Below, piece by piece: positions 1 to 9,233 of a stretch of 64,000 nt of DNA. Position 1 is the stretch's first letter, and the number at the start of each line of letters is the position of its first letter. Made by a program: the position numbers and the translations under genes. The notes under the pieces are model-generated. The model ran no database searches, was not told the origin of the DNA, and was given only the letters and a program-made list of their open reading frames with translations. Origin of the DNA: Polynucleobacter sinensis (GTDB taxonomy: Bacteria; Pseudomonadota; Gammaproteobacteria; Burkholderiales; Burkholderiaceae); contig NZ_LOJJ01000009.1 of assembly GCF_001595985.1 (NCBI RefSeq), positions 160,716 through 224,715 of the forward strand. The letters are read 5' to 3'.

Positions 1-1137
1 ATCGTTACATTCACTGCCGACTTAGGTCAAGGTGAGGAGCTCGAGCCAGCGCGTGCCAAAGCATTGCAGTTCGGCATCAAGCCGGAAAATATTTTTATTG
101 ACGATCTGCGTGAAGAGTTTGTGCGTGATTTTGTATTCCCTATGTTTCGTGCCAACACGATTTATGAAGGAGAGTATTTACTTGGTACGTCGATTGCGCG
201 TCCATTAATTGCCAAGCGCCAAATTGATATTGCTCGTTTGACAGGCGCGGATTCTGTATCGCATGGTGCAACTGGTAAAGGTAACGATCAGGTGCGTTTT
301 GAGTTGGGCTATTACGCTTTGGAACCCGGAATTAAGGTGATTGCGCCATGGCGTGAATGGGATTTGCTCTCGCGTGAAAAATTAATGGCTTATGCAGAAA
401 AGCATGGCATTCCAGTCGAGATGAAGCATAAGCAGGGTGGTTCACCATATTCAATGGATGCCAATCTCTTACATATCAGCTACGAAGGTCGTCATCTCGA
501 GAACCCTAATGCTGAAGCTGAAGAGTCTATGTGGCGTTGGACTGTTTCTCCTGAAAAGGCTCCAGATACTCCAGAAATTATTGAAATTGAGTTCCGCTCG
601 GGCGATCCAGTGGCCATTAATGGACAGACTTATAAGCCACATGAGTTATTGGCTGAGCTCAATCGCCTTGGCGGTAAGCATGGTATTGGTCGCTTGGATT
701 TAGTCGAGAATCGTTTTGTGGGCATGAAGAGCCGCGGTTGCTATGAAACCCCTGGTGGCACTATCTTGTTGAAGGCTCACCGTGGCATTGAGAGCATTAC
801 TCTGGACCGTGAAGTGGCACACTTGAAAGATGATTTGATGCCACGTTATGCAAGTTTGATCTATAACGGTTTATGGTGGGCGCCAGAGCGCATCGCTTTA
901 CAAACTCTGATTGATCATACGCAGCAAATGGTTAATGGTGTAGTGCGCTTGAAACTCTATAAGGGTTCCGTATCGGTCATCTCCCGTGATTCTGCAAATA
1001 CACTATTTGATCAAACGATTGCAACTTTTGATGATGATGGCGGCGCTTATAACCAGGCAGACGCTGGTGGCTTTATAAAGCTCAATGCATTGCGCATGCG
1101 TATCGCTGAAACGGCGAAGCGTAAGCGCGCGAAATAA
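1..1137 (+). CDS. argG: Argininosuccinate synthase, 5' end outside window
   Basis: Joins citrulline and aspartate with ATP to form argininosuccinate, the penultimate step of arginine synthesis, in the cytosol. The reading frame is open from base 1 and begins within the conserved [19 protein letters not shown] stretch, so about 30 N-terminal residues, including the ATP-binding SGGLDTS loop, lie upstream of the window. Visible family features include [15 protein letters not shown] and APWREWDL in the synthase core and [10 protein letters not shown] further on. The 378 residues seen fit a family length of about 400-410. It ends 36 bases before ppnP. The identification is firm; only the start is missing. 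Confidence 0.97.
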   Translation: MVTFTADLGQGEELEPARAKALQFGIKPENIFIDDLREEFVRDFVFPMFRANTIYEGEYLLGTSIARPLIAKRQIDIARLTGADSVSHGATGKGNDQVRFELGYYALEPGIKVIAPWREWDLLSREKLMAYAEKHGIPVEMKHKQGGSPYSMDANLLHISYEGRHLENPNAEAEESMWRWTVSPEKAPDTPEIIEIEFRSGDPVAINGQTYKPHELLAELNRLGGKHGIGRLDLVENRFVGMKSRGCYETPGGTILLKAHRGIESITLDREVAHLKDDLMPRYASLIYNGLWWAPERIALQTLIDHTQQMVNGVVRLKLYKGSVSVISRDSANTLFDQTIATFDDDGGAYNQADAGGFIKLNALRMRIAETAKRKRAK

Positions 1138-1173
1138 GTTATCCCAATAGTTATTTAGATAGAGGAAATTAAG

Positions 1174-1479
1174 ATGCAATTTGATCAAGTTTCAGTAGGT
1201 AAGAAGGCCAATGTATTTTTCGATGGCAAGTGCGTATCTCATACCGTGACTATGCCTAATGGCGTTCGAAAGTCAGTTGGGGTGGTGCTACCTAGCACCT
1301 TGCGCTTTGACCTCAGCACTAAAGAAGTAATGGAGGTGGTTGATGGAAGCGCCTTCGTTAGTATTAATGGCGCTCCTGAGGTGGAATTTAAAGCTGGACA
1401 AAGCTGGGAAGTGGAGAAGGGTGGTTACTTCATTATTCGTGCCGAGGCACCGGTGCACTATGTCTGCCACTTTGAATAA
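1174..1479 (+). CDS. ppnP: Pyrimidine/purine nucleoside phosphorylase (PpnP, cupin fold)
   Basis: The 101 residues match the short PpnP (formerly DUF1255/YaiE) family, a single cupin domain that phosphorolyses several nucleosides to base and ribose-1-phosphate. Visible family features are the SVGVVLPSTLRFDLSTKEVMEVV strand region, with only short excerpts quoted here, and the C-terminal APVHYVCHFE end, equivalent to the SYLCRY end of the enterobacterial protein. The length fits the family (about 95-105). A purine-rich AGAGGAAATTAAG lies just before the ATG and serves as ribosome binding site. It follows argG on the same strand and may be co-transcribed; no functional link is evident. Confidence 0.9.
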   Translation: MQFDQVSVGKKANVFFDGKCVSHTVTMPNGVRKSVGVVLPSTLRFDLSTKEVMEVVDGSAFVSINGAPEVEFKAGQSWEVEKGGYFIIRAEAPVHYVCHFE

Positions 1480-1499
1480 AGGTTGGCAGTACCTTTAGG

Positions 1500-1904
1500 T
1501 TATTTAGCTTTTGGGGAGCTAGCTGCCAATAGCAGTTCCCCCAGCATTGCAAAATATTTATCCGATTTTGGCGTTAGTTTTAAATATTTTTTTCTTCCAT
1601 CTTGATCTTCTGCATACTGAATGAGTTTTTTGTTGTGCAGGTTAGATAGTCGACGGCTCAGTGTGGCGGGAGAGCCAATTTCATTATTGAAAATAATATC
1701 TCCGACCAATGGAGACTTCTTTTCCCTAATGCTTAAGGCGATGAAATGAAGCAACTTCCTTTCTAGGTCGTCTAATTTTGGAAAGCCGGGAGCTTTCTCT
1801 ACTGTATCCAATAGTCTAGCGAACCGAAAGTACGCATCTTGTAAGGATGAGGATTTCATAGTCTTTAAATGGACATTATTTTTTTCAAGTATTGATCTTA
1901 GCAT
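1500..1904 (-). CDS. Winged-helix (MarR-like) transcriptional regulator
   Basis: A 134-residue basic protein with a MarR/winged-helix pattern. A helical N-terminal part (residues about 15-55) is followed by a recognition region with GSPATLSRRLSNLHNKKLI (about 78-96) and a wing containing EDQDGRKKYLKLTPKSDKYF. The order helix-turn-helix, then D-x-R/K-x wing, then LT-x-K-G/S is typical of MarR-family proteins, which usually act as dimers on palindromes near their own gene. The protein is divergent from the membrane protein gene at 1988, and an AT-rich repeat lies between the two starts. Which operator it binds is inference; the nearby 15-bp inverted repeat at 2537-2582 is another candidate. The ligand is unknown. 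Confidence 0.7.
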   Translation of the reverse strand: MLRSILEKNNVHLKTMKSSSLQDAYFRFARLLDTVEKAPGFPKLDDLERKLLHFIALSIREKKSPLVGDIIFNNEIGSPATLSRRLSNLHNKKLIQYAEDQDGRKKYLKLTPKSDKYFAMLGELLLAASSPKAK

Positions 1905-1947
1905 TTTCCCCTAGACCTGGTAGGCGAGACTGTAAAAATAAGTCTGT

Positions 1948-1970
1948 ATTATTAATAAAAATTATTAATA
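1948..1970. promoter_or_regulatory. Direct repeat ATTATTAATA in the divergent promoter region
   Basis: ATTATTAATA occurs at 1948-1957 and again at 1961-1970, a 13-bp period, in the gap between the minus-strand regulator (start 1904) and the plus-strand membrane protein (start 1988). Each copy contains the palindrome TATTAATA. This is seen directly; a role as operator or AT-rich promoter element is inference. Confidence 0.35.
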
Positions 1971-1987
1971 GTTTTATAACTATCCAG

Positions 1988-2524
1988 ATGAATCCAATCC
2001 AAAATGCCGCTACTGTATTTGTTATAGCCATTTTTTGGGTGCTGTTGGATTATTTAAATAAGCGCTATTTCTCATTTTTGCAGGTGAGTGACTTTGTGTA
2101 CTCCATCTATTGGCTCTCTGGAATTAGGTTGATCGCGGTCATTTTATTTGGCTGGTTAGGGGTTTTGGGTATTGGAATTGGTTACGTTGTAGGGGGTATC
2201 AGTATTAGGGGTTTTACACCTCAGGACGCTTTGGCGCTAGGAATCCTCTCAGCTTTGGCTCCATTAATTGCATATCGCGTTTGGCAGCACTGGACCGGAA
2301 TAACTAACGACTTTAAGGATGTGGGGATTAAGCAGCTGTTTGCCCTCGTTCTCCTGCATTCGGTCTTAACGGCGATATTTAGGAACGCCTACTTCTTCTC
2401 CGCTGGTAAGCCCAATGGCCTAAATCAAATTTTGACGCTATTTAGTGCCAATATAGTTGGGACTTTCTTGTTGCTGTACCTATTCCGGTATCTCAGACAT
2501 TTCTATAAATTGATTAAGGGTTGA
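1988..2524 (+). CDS. Integral membrane protein of unknown function
   Basis: A 178-residue, strongly hydrophobic protein with about five or six predicted membrane segments: residues about 8-22, 40-58, 60-75, 85-100, 120-140 and 150-170. It ends in a basic tail, RYLRHFYKLIKG. The ATG at 1988 was preferred over an upstream start because that one would overlap the divergent regulator gene. I do not recognise the family. The alternation of helices and a GIGIGYVVGG glycine motif recall membrane-embedded sensor domains of the MASE1 type, but no signalling domain follows, so this is only a weak resemblance. Neighbours are a winged-helix regulator and a formyltransferase-like enzyme. Confidence 0.6.
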   Translation: MNPIQNAATVFVIAIFWVLLDYLNKRYFSFLQVSDFVYSIYWLSGIRLIAVILFGWLGVLGIGIGYVVGGISIRGFTPQDALALGILSALAPLIAYRVWQHWTGITNDFKDVGIKQLFALVLLHSVLTAIFRNAYFFSAGKPNGLNQILTLFSANIVGTFLLLYLFRYLRHFYKLIKG

Positions 2525-2536
2525 CGCCTAAGTCTG

Positions 2537-2582
2537 GCAATATTTACATCAAAAGTATTTATAATTGTGATGTAAATATTGC
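2537..2582 (+). promoter_or_regulatory. Perfect 15-bp inverted repeat enclosing a TATAAT box
   Basis: GCAATATTTACATCA at 2537-2551 is matched exactly by its reverse complement at 2568-2582. The 16-base spacer contains a consensus -10 box TATAAT at 2560-2565. The right arm ends 12 bases before the TTG start at 2595. The geometry, two operator half-sites overlapping the -35 region and the transcription start, suggests strong regulation of the downstream formyltransferase-like gene. The regulator is unknown; the winged-helix protein at 1500-1904 is a candidate. Confidence 0.55.
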
Positions 2583-2594
2583 AAAGGTGTTCGC

Positions 2595-3329
2595 TTGATT
2601 AATTCAATCATTCTCTTGAATAATGGTTTGTATGTGCCTCACATCGAAGGCGAGCTCAAGGCGATCAACCCCAGTTTGCATTTGACGGTGCTCAACGATT
2701 TGGCTGACTTGATAGCAATACCCCATTCCGTATTGCAGGCATCAAGACTTATCTCTTTTCTGAGCGAGGTCATTATTCCCATATCAGTGATTGATAACTT
2801 GGGATATGGGGCTTATAACTTTCATCCTGGCCCGCCAATGAGGCCAGGATGGTCGCCGATGGAGATGGCAATTTATGAGGGCGATGATGTCTTTGGCACT
2901 ACATTGCATGAAGTTCATCAACTAGTGGATGCTGGCGCTATCAATGGCATCAATTTATTTGCCTTACCTATCGATGTGAATGCTATTGCCCTTGATCAGT
3001 TGATTACTCAGAGTCTAGTGACGCTATTTAGGCAAAAGAAAGCAGAGTTGCTCGCAGATAAACCCTTAATGACTTTGCCTATTCCCTGGGGATATAAGCG
3101 ATCTACCAGGGCTTCTAACTTGGCCTATCTCACTATTGCAAGTGATATTACGGAGGAGGAGCTGCTACTTCGAATTCGGGCATTTGGATATGATGAAAAG
3201 CACAAAATAAAATTTTCCGAAAATAAGCAAATATTTGAAATTGAGAATCCTAGCTCAAGCAATGGGACGGTTGATTTAGAAGACTATCGTCTGCTTCATG
3301 GAAAAAAGTTTTATAGAAGGCTTGGATAG
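2595..3329 (+). CDS. Formyltransferase-like protein (Fmt/PurN fold)
   Basis: The 244-residue protein has the signature of the formyltransferase fold: NFHPGPPMRPG around residues 76-86 in place of N-x-H-P-S-L-L-P, and TTLHEVHQLVDAGAI around 100-114 with the aspartate of the N-H-D catalytic triad. Such enzymes transfer a formyl group from 10-formyl-THF to an amine, for example on sugar nucleotides or methionyl-tRNA. The protein is shorter than Fmt and lacks an Fmt-type C-terminal tRNA-binding domain, so it is not the initiator formylase. The start is TTG at 2595, supported by the AAAGGTG ribosome binding site 6 bases upstream. The substrate cannot be told. It lies downstream of an elaborate operator-like promoter. 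Confidence 0.6.
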   Translation: MINSIILLNNGLYVPHIEGELKAINPSLHLTVLNDLADLIAIPHSVLQASRLISFLSEVIIPISVIDNLGYGAYNFHPGPPMRPGWSPMEMAIYEGDDVFGTTLHEVHQLVDAGAINGINLFALPIDVNAIALDQLITQSLVTLFRQKKAELLADKPLMTLPIPWGYKRSTRASNLAYLTIASDITEEELLLRIRAFGYDEKHKIKFSENKQIFEIENPSSSNGTVDLEDYRLLHGKKFYRRLG

Positions 3330-3399
3330 GAAATTCGCTTCCCTAGAGGTGGATTATTGGTATCTAGCTTTTTCATTTCGGTGGTGTTAAAACAGTTCG

Positions 3400-4140
3400 A
3401 TGAAGCTACTCCAGACTGTATTTTTTCTCAGCGCACTTACGCCATCCCTGGTGGCCGCACAAGTTTTGGATGTCCCATTTCAGGATGATGTGCCTACAAG
3501 AACATTGCTTATTCCAGCTTCAAAAGCGAGGGCGGTCGTTCTCTTGTTCCCGGGCGGCGGCGGTTTTTTGAGGCTCAAGGATGACGGATCTACTAATAAT
3601 TTCCATACATTTGTTAGGTCAAAGGATTTATGGGCGCCATATGGAATTGATGCAGTCCTTGTGGATACTCCCTATGATTTGGGTGCGGGATCGAGAAATC
3701 TTCGATCAATCAGAAATCATCAGCAAAGGCTCTCAAGCGTGGTTCGCTATTATCAAGAAAAACTCAAGCTGCCCATATGGATTTTTGGGCACAGCATGGG
3801 AACAGTCAGCGTTACTGAATTTGTAAATGGTGGCAAGGATCAAGCGGGCATGGTTGCTGGTGTGATCGTAGCCGGTACCTATCGAACAGCCTCAATCGAC
3901 TCCGATGTGCAGGCACCCGTTCTGGCAATTCATCATCTGCAGGATGGGTGTGCTAATACACCCCTTTCCACCTCGGAGGGCATTATTAAAAGTAGACCTG
4001 GCACATCTGTCGCTCAATTTATCTCAATGGATGGTGGGATCAGTGAGGGTGATGTATGCGGCTCCAAGGCGTACCACGGTTTTAATGAAAAAGAGCCGGA
4101 GTTTGTAAAAACTGCGGCCCAATTTATATTGAAAAATTAA
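3400..4140 (+). CDS. Secreted alpha/beta-hydrolase
   Basis: A 246-residue protein with an N-terminal signal peptide (hydrophobic residues 3-20, likely cleavage after SLVAA). The oxyanion-type PGGGG is at 51-55 and the nucleophile elbow G-H-S-M-G at 130-134 (Ser132). A late histidine in AYHGF completes a plausible catalytic triad. Two cysteines in DGCANT and GDVCGS could form a disulfide, fitting a periplasmic enzyme. Family knowledge says only esterase/lipase/peptidase-like hydrolase; the substrate is unknown. It sits between the formyltransferase-like gene and a convergent DUF192 gene, with no obvious operon partner. Confidence 0.75.
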   Translation: MKLLQTVFFLSALTPSLVAAQVLDVPFQDDVPTRTLLIPASKARAVVLLFPGGGGFLRLKDDGSTNNFHTFVRSKDLWAPYGIDAVLVDTPYDLGAGSRNLRSIRNHQQRLSSVVRYYQEKLKLPIWIFGHSMGTVSVTEFVNGGKDQAGMVAGVIVAGTYRTASIDSDVQAPVLAIHHLQDGCANTPLSTSEGIIKSRPGTSVAQFISMDGGISEGDVCGSKAYHGFNEKEPEFVKTAAQFILKN

Positions 4141-4146
4141 TTTTCT

Positions 4147-4602
4147 CTATCTTTTCGGCAGTCCTTGAATGACTGTGCCTGGTGTAATCACTCTTTCCGA
4201 AAACCATTGCTGATTCATTTCTAGCGCATAGCGTACAGCCGCTTTAGGGCAGTGATTATTAGTTGTGTTCGCTTGCATCTCTTCAATGTTTACAATTTTT
4301 CCATCATCGGCAATAAATGCAATTGCTAGAGGGATCTTAGTGTTGTTCATCCAAAAGCAGTGGCCAGCCTTTTGCTCAAAGACAAATAGCATGCCCGAGT
4401 TGGCTGGCATGCTGGTGCGATTCATTAGGCCCACTTCGCGCGCTTTTGGTGTATCTGCCAACTCTGCTTGAATTCGGTAAATGCCCGTCTTGAGTTCGAT
4501 GATGGGTAGACCAATATTCTGTTGTGCGAGCGCAATAGTTGAGAAGGCGCTGGCGAGGGCGAAAAGCCCAAGAATGAATTGTTTTAGCTTGAGTTGAACC
4601 AT
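4147..4602 (-). CDS. DUF192 family exported protein
   Basis: A 151-residue protein with a signal peptide at residues 1-26 (hydrophobic core GLFALASAFSTIALA), followed by a complete DUF192 domain. Family hallmarks are visible: ARE-VGLMNRTSMPANSGMLFVF, then FWMNNTKIPLAIAFI, then GKIVNIEEMQ and the YALEMNQQWF strand. DUF192 proteins are small beta-rich proteins found across bacteria and archaea; no biochemical activity is established. The gene converges with the secreted hydrolase, with 6 bases between stops. The start is clear because the signal peptide begins directly at the ATG. Confidence 0.85.
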   Translation of the reverse strand: MVQLKLKQFILGLFALASAFSTIALAQQNIGLPIIELKTGIYRIQAELADTPKAREVGLMNRTSMPANSGMLFVFEQKAGHCFWMNNTKIPLAIAFIADDGKIVNIEEMQANTTNNHCPKAAVRYALEMNQQWFSERVITPGTVIQGLPKR

Positions 4603-4676
4603 GATCTTTTGGATATTGAGGAATGTGGTAATTTTAAGTTACTAGAAAATGCCTCAGCGAAAGCTGGACGAAAAAA

Positions 4677-4699
4677 AACCCAGGAACAAGTCCTGGGTT
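4677..4699 (-). terminator. Rho-independent terminator of cspA
   Basis: Stem AACCCAGGA (4677-4685) pairs with TCCTGGGTT (4691-4699) around the loop ACAAG. On the minus strand a run of eight T residues follows the stem, giving a canonical intrinsic terminator about 20 bases after the cspA stop codon. Confidence 0.9.
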
Positions 4700-4719
4700 T
4701 TTAATAATGATCTAGCAGA

Positions 4720-4923
4720 TTAAGCTGCTTGGATATTAGTAGCTTGTTTGCCTTTAGGGCCTTGGGTAATATCAAACGTTACCTTTTGGTTTTCCTTGAG
4801 GGTTTTGAACCCAGGCATTGTGATCGCGCTGAAATGCGCGAACAACTCTTCTTCACCATCATCAGGTTTGATAAAGCCAAAACCTTTTGCATCATTGAAC
4901 CACTTAACAATTCCGGTCGCCAT
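4720..4923 (-). CDS. cspA: Cold-shock protein, CspA family
   Basis: A 67-residue single cold-shock domain with RNP1 KGFGFI at residues 13-18 and RNP2 LFAHF at 27-31. It is an RNA/ssDNA-binding chaperone that melts secondary structure, and its length is exactly that of the family. RNP2 begins with Leu rather than the more common Val and has Ala in place of Val, a minor variant. A GGAG lies just upstream of the ATG. It is monocistronic, with its own terminator at 4677-4699. Whether it is induced by cold or is a constitutive paralogue cannot be told from the sequence. Confidence 0.95.
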   Translation of the reverse strand: MATGIVKWFNDAKGFGFIKPDDGEEELFAHFSAITMPGFKTLKENQKVTFDITQGPKGKQATNIQAA

Positions 4924-5208
4924 GCGAACTCCATTACATAAACTTAAAACAACCGTGATGAGGGTGAATACTTTTTAATCAGTCTCGCTCTACAACACGC
5001 CTAAATAGGACTTTAAATAAAGCCTACACCCTGATTGTTTGCCCTTTATGGTGGGGTGTCAAGGGGTAGGGGGCAGATAGTTGTCAGTAAAGCCCCCTTT
5101 TTTTATCGAAAAATGCCCCAATATGGGGTAAATAGGGCTTTATTGATGGTTTTTTGCAACAAGACCCTCAAAATCCAAGTTTATATATCTGTGTTTAGAA
5201 TGTTTCTC

Positions 5209-5556
5209 ATGAGTCGTACAACGAAAAATCCAACGGTTGGTAACCCAAATAACCCCCATATTGAGGACACCATTCTTCTCGAGAAGCAGGCCGAGAAATT
5301 AAAGGCTCCCTCGATGTATAAAGTTTTACTATTGAACGATGATTACACGCCCATGGAATTTGTGGTGATGGTCATTCAGGAGTATTTTAATAAGGATCAT
5401 GAGACCGCTACACGGATCATGTTGCAGGTTCATTTAGTTGGTAAAGGCATCTGCGGAGTATTTACTAGAGATGTTGCGGCAACAAAGGTGCATCAAGTTA
5501 TCGAGCTCTCCCGCGAGGCGGGTCACCCACTACAGTGCACTATGGAGGAAGCATGA
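5209..5556 (+). CDS. clpS: ATP-dependent Clp protease adaptor ClpS
   Basis: A 115-residue N-end-rule adaptor that hands substrates with bulky N-terminal residues to ClpA. The family core is clear: [20 protein letters not shown] (residues about 38-57, the N-degron pocket), then [22 protein letters not shown], ending with LQCTMEEA. The start at 5209 (MSRTTKN) was chosen because upstream in-frame codons read through unrelated sequence; an ATG at 5200 is a close alternative. The stop overlaps the clpA start (ATGA), so the two are translationally coupled, the usual clpS-clpA arrangement. Confidence 0.95.
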   Translation: MSRTTKNPTVGNPNNPHIEDTILLEKQAEKLKAPSMYKVLLLNDDYTPMEFVVMVIQEYFNKDHETATRIMLQVHLVGKGICGVFTRDVAATKVHQVIELSREAGHPLQCTMEEA

Positions 5557-7859
5557 TTGCTCAAGAATTAGAAGTGAGTTTGCACATGGCGTTTGTCGAT
5601 GCCAGAGCTTCAAGACATGAGTTCATTACAGTTGAACATTTGCTTGCCGCTTTGTTAGATAACGCAACTGCAGTAGAGGTCTTAAAGGCTTGCGCCGTGA
5701 ATATCGGCGAGCTGCGTACGCAATTAAAAAACTTTATTAATGACAATACGCCAGTTGTTCCTGGTAACGATGAGGTTGATACTCAACCTACGCTAGGATT
5801 TCAGCGGGTGATTCAGCGCGCAATTATGCATGTGCAGTCCACTTCTAATGGCAAAAAGGAAGTGACTGGTGCTAATGTGCTGGTAGCAATCTTTGGTGAA
5901 AAAGATTCTCATGCGGTTTATTTCTTGCAACAGCAGGGCGTAACTCGCTTAGATGTAGTGAACTTTATTAGCCATGGGGTGCGTAAGGATCAAGCGGAAC
6001 AAGTAAAGCCAGTCGAATCTACTCAGGAGGCTGAAGATGCTGGGTCGAGTGGTAAAGAGAGTCCGCTGGAGCAATACACTCAAAATCTGAATGTGATGGC
6101 CAAGCAAGGAAAGATCGACCCTCTGATTGGGCGTGAGAGTGAGGTGGAGCGCGTTATTCAAGTTCTATGCCGTCGTCGCAAAAACAATCCTTTGTTAGTT
6201 GGTGAGGCTGGTGTTGGAAAAACCGCAATCGCTGAAGGTCTTGCCTGGCGCATTGTGAAGGGTGACGTTCCAGAGATTTTGGCGAATGCCACAGTTTATT
6301 CATTAGACATGGGCGCTTTGCTTGCGGGCACAAAATACCGCGGTGATTTTGAGCAGCGCCTTAAGAGCGTTCTGAAGTCCCTTAAAGATAGCCCGCACGG
6401 CGTGTTGTTCATTGACGAGATTCATACCTTAATTGGTGCAGGCGCTGCCTCTGGTGGCACGCTTGATGCAAGTAACCTTCTGAAGCCGGCCTTATCAAAT
6501 GGTCAGCTGAAATGCATTGGTGCGACCACCTTTACTGAGTACCGTGGCATCTTCGAAAAAGACGCTGCGCTCTCACGTCGCTTCCAAAAGGTGGATGTAG
6601 TTGAGCCAACCGTTGATCAAACTGTGCAAATTTTACGCGGCCTCAAATCTCGCTTCGAAGAGCATCACGGGGTTAAATATGCCTCAGCTGCTTTAGTAGC
6701 GGCCGCTGAATTATCTTCACGCTATATCAATGATCGTCATCTGCCTGATAAAGCAATTGATGTGATTGATGAGGCCGGTGCAGCACAACGCATATTGCCG
6801 AAGTCTAAGCAGAAGAAAACCATTGGCCGCCCAGAGATTGAGGAAATCGTAGCGAAGATCGCTCGTATACCGCCACAGTCTGTCACCGTGGATGACCGTA
6901 GCAAACTACAAACGCTTGATCGCGATATCAAGAGTGTGGTGTTTGGTCAAGATCCCGCCATTGAGGCTTTGGCTAGCGCTATCAAAATGACTCGTGCTGG
7001 TCTTGGCAAGATTGATAGACCGATTGGCTCCTTTTTATTTTCCGGACCTACGGGTGTTGGTAAGACAGAAGTTGCTAAGCAGTTAGCTTATATCTTGGGT
7101 ATCGAGCTCTTGCGTTTCGATATGTCGGAGTACATGGAGCGTCATGCAGTTAGTCGTTTGATTGGTGCCCCTCCCGGGTACGTTGGTTTTGATCAAGGCG
7201 GTTTGCTCACTGAGGCTGTAAACAAGAAGCCACACTGCGTCCTCTTGCTCGACGAAATTGAAAAGGCGCATCCCGATATTTTTAATATCCTCTTGCAGGT
7301 GATGGACCACGGCACCTTGACCGATAACAATGGCCGTAAGACCGATTTTCGTAATGTCATCATTATCATGACCACCAATGCTGGTGCCGAGGCGATGCAA
7401 AAGTCGACCATCGGCTTTACCAATGCGCGTGAGTCTGGTGATGAGATGGCTGATATTAAGAAGTTCTTCACGCCAGAGTTCCGTAATCGTTTAGATGCTA
7501 TCGTTTCGTTTAAGGCACTCGATGAGACCATCATCATGCGTGTCGTCGATAAGTTCTTAATGCAATTGGAAGAGCAGCTGCATGAGAAGAAAGTTGATGC
7601 CACATTTAGTCCGGCATTGCGTGCGCATTTGGCTAAGCATGGCTTTGATCCACTCATGGGTGCAAGACCAATGCAGCGGATTATTCAGGATACTGTTCGT
7701 AAAGCCTTGGCTGATGAGTTGTTATTCGGCCGGTTGGCGCAAGGTGGTCATGTTGCGGTTGATATTGATGCTGATGGTAAGGTGCAGTTAGAGTTTGATG
7801 CACCTGTCTTGAGAGGTAAAACTCCCAAAGCAGATGTGGCACCTGTTGAGGAGATTTAA
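5553..7859 (+). CDS. clpA: ATP-dependent Clp protease ATP-binding subunit ClpA
   Basis: A 768-residue AAA+ unfoldase that feeds proteins into ClpP. It has an N-terminal ClpS-binding repeat domain ([13 protein letters not shown] onwards). The first AAA module carries Walker A GEAGVGKT (about residues 217-224) and Walker [15 protein letters not shown]. The second carries GPTGVGKT (about 498-505), [12 protein letters not shown], and the C-terminal D2 region RPMQRIIQ. The start at 5553 gives the standard N terminus and is preceded by GGAGG at 5544-5548; an upstream in-frame ATG at 5541 would clash with the ribosome binding site. clpP is not in the window. Confidence 0.97.
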   Translation: MIAQELEVSLHMAFVDARASRHEFITVEHLLAALLDNATAVEVLKACAVNIGELRTQLKNFINDNTPVVPGNDEVDTQPTLGFQRVIQRAIMHVQSTSNGKKEVTGANVLVAIFGEKDSHAVYFLQQQGVTRLDVVNFISHGVRKDQAEQVKPVESTQEAEDAGSSGKESPLEQYTQNLNVMAKQGKIDPLIGRESEVERVIQVLCRRRKNNPLLVGEAGVGKTAIAEGLAWRIVKGDVPEILANATVYSLDMGALLAGTKYRGDFEQRLKSVLKSLKDSPHGVLFIDEIHTLIGAGAASGGTLDASNLLKPALSNGQLKCIGATTFTEYRGIFEKDAALSRRFQKVDVVEPTVDQTVQILRGLKSRFEEHHGVKYASAALVAAAELSSRYINDRHLPDKAIDVIDEAGAAQRILPKSKQKKTIGRPEIEEIVAKIARIPPQSVTVDDRSKLQTLDRDIKSVVFGQDPAIEALASAIKMTRAGLGKIDRPIGSFLFSGPTGVGKTEVAKQLAYILGIELLRFDMSEYMERHAVSRLIGAPPGYVGFDQGGLLTEAVNKKPHCVLLLDEIEKAHPDIFNILLQVMDHGTLTDNNGRKTDFRNVIIIMTTNAGAEAMQKSTIGFTNARESGDEMADIKKFFTPEFRNRLDAIVSFKALDETIIMRVVDKFLMQLEEQLHEKKVDATFSPALRAHLAKHGFDPLMGARPMQRIIQDTVRKALADELLFGRLAQGGHVAVDIDADGKVQLEFDAPVLRGKTPKADVAPVEEI

Positions 7860-7881
7860 CTTCTAACCTGAATGTTGGGTC

Positions 7882-7913
7882 ACTAAAAAGCCACCTTCGG
7901 GTGGTTTTTTAGT
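7882..7913 (+). terminator. Rho-independent terminator after clpA
   Basis: A 14-bp stem with one G-T pair (7882-7895 with 7900-7913) closed by the stable TTCG tetraloop, with a T tract in the 3' arm. It lies 22 bases after the clpA stop. Confidence 0.9.
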
Positions 7914-7979
7914 TCTGCAGCGATATGTGGGGATTAAAATTGCCACATAAAATTTTTTGCCAATGAAGACTAGATCTGT

Positions 7980-9224
7980 ATGACATCTAAAAAATTAACG
8001 CACTTTATTCTTGCTGCAATGATCTTGGGGATTATTGCGGGATATCTTGTCTATCAGTTTGGTGCAGAGTCAGGTTTAGCTAATCAGTATGTGAGTTATG
8101 TATCTGTATTGACAGATATTTTCTTGCGACTAATTAAGATGATTATTGCGCCACTAGTATTCACAACATTGGTGGTTGGAATTGCTCGAATGGGTGATGC
8201 GTCTACTATTGGACGTGTTGGATTGAAAACCTTCAGTTGGTTTATTGCCATGTCTAGCGTATCTCTGATTTTAGGTCTTTTAATGGTGAATCTGCTTGAT
8301 CCCGGTGTTGGCGTAAATTTGCCAATACCTGAGCTAGATGCTAGTACGGGACTTAGCAAGGGTGGATTTAATCTTGCCCAGTTTATTCAACATATTTTTC
8401 CAACTAGCATTGTTGAGGCGATGGCAAAAAATGAGATTTTGCAGATTGTCGTTTTCGCTTTATTTTTTGGTGTTGCAGCCGGTGGTATGGGGCCACGGGC
8501 AGAGGAATTAATCCGGAATTTAGACATGCTGTCACACATCATGTTGAGAATCACTGCTGCAGTTATGAAGTTTGCTCCAGTGGCGGTATTTGCCGCAGTC
8601 TCGACCGTGATTGCCGAAAATGGTGTTGGAATATTAATGACCTACGGTAAGTTCATGTTGAGCTTTTATTGCTCTATTTTGTTATTGTGGTTAGTCATTA
8701 TTTTGATCAGTGCATTGGTCTTAAAAGGCCGTACTTTTCAATTGGTATCTATGCTTCGCCAGCCCGTTCTATTGGCATTTTCTACTGCAAGCTCAGAAGC
8801 TGCCTACCCTATGACTCTTGAGCAGGTTGAGCGATTTGGTTGTAAAAATAAGATTGCTTCTTTTGTCTTACCTGTGGGTTATTCATTTAACTTAGATGGT
8901 TCAATGATGTATTGCTCATTTGCGGCCATCTTTATTGCTCAGGTTTACTCCATACAAATGGAGTTTACTCAGCAATTAATGATGTTGCTTGTCTTGATGA
9001 TTACGTCCAAAGGAATTGCTGGAGTTCCTCGCGCATCTTTGGTGGTGATTGCTGCAACCTTAGCGCAATTTAATCTACCTGAGGCGGGGGTTTTGTTAAT
9101 TCTAGGGGTTGATCATTTCTTGGACATGGCGCGCTCTGCAACCAATGTGTTGGGTAATGGGTTGGCTACTGCGGTAATCTCTAAATGGGAGGGCGAATTA
9201 GATCCCCACCAAACCAACCCATAA
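7980..9224 (+). CDS. Dicarboxylate/amino-acid:cation symporter (SDF/DAACS family)
   Basis: A 414-residue inner-membrane transporter of the glutamate/C4-dicarboxylate symporter family. There are about eight hydrophobic segments plus the two re-entrant hairpins: a serine-rich loop AFSTASSEAAYP near residue 265 (equivalent to the SSSAATLP hairpin) and the GYSFNLDGSMMY signature near 300 that binds cation and substrate. A second hairpin region reads ITSKGIAGVPRASLVV. The length fits GltP/DctA (about 410-440). The Glu-Ala-Ala in hairpin 1 departs from the usual Ala-Ala-Thr and may alter specificity. It is monocistronic, behind the clpA terminator. Confidence 0.9.
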   Translation: MTSKKLTHFILAAMILGIIAGYLVYQFGAESGLANQYVSYVSVLTDIFLRLIKMIIAPLVFTTLVVGIARMGDASTIGRVGLKTFSWFIAMSSVSLILGLLMVNLLDPGVGVNLPIPELDASTGLSKGGFNLAQFIQHIFPTSIVEAMAKNEILQIVVFALFFGVAAGGMGPRAEELIRNLDMLSHIMLRITAAVMKFAPVAVFAAVSTVIAENGVGILMTYGKFMLSFYCSILLLWLVIILISALVLKGRTFQLVSMLRQPVLLAFSTASSEAAYPMTLEQVERFGCKNKIASFVLPVGYSFNLDGSMMYCSFAAIFIAQVYSIQMEFTQQLMMLLVLMITSKGIAGVPRASLVVIAATLAQFNLPEAGVLLILGVDHFLDMARSATNVLGNGLATAVISKWEGELDPHQTNP

Positions 9225-9233
9225 AATACGTAT

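Noticed and set aside
5035..5208. Longer N terminus for ClpS
   Set aside because: The added residues do not resemble ClpS, and a normal start with conserved length is available at 5209.
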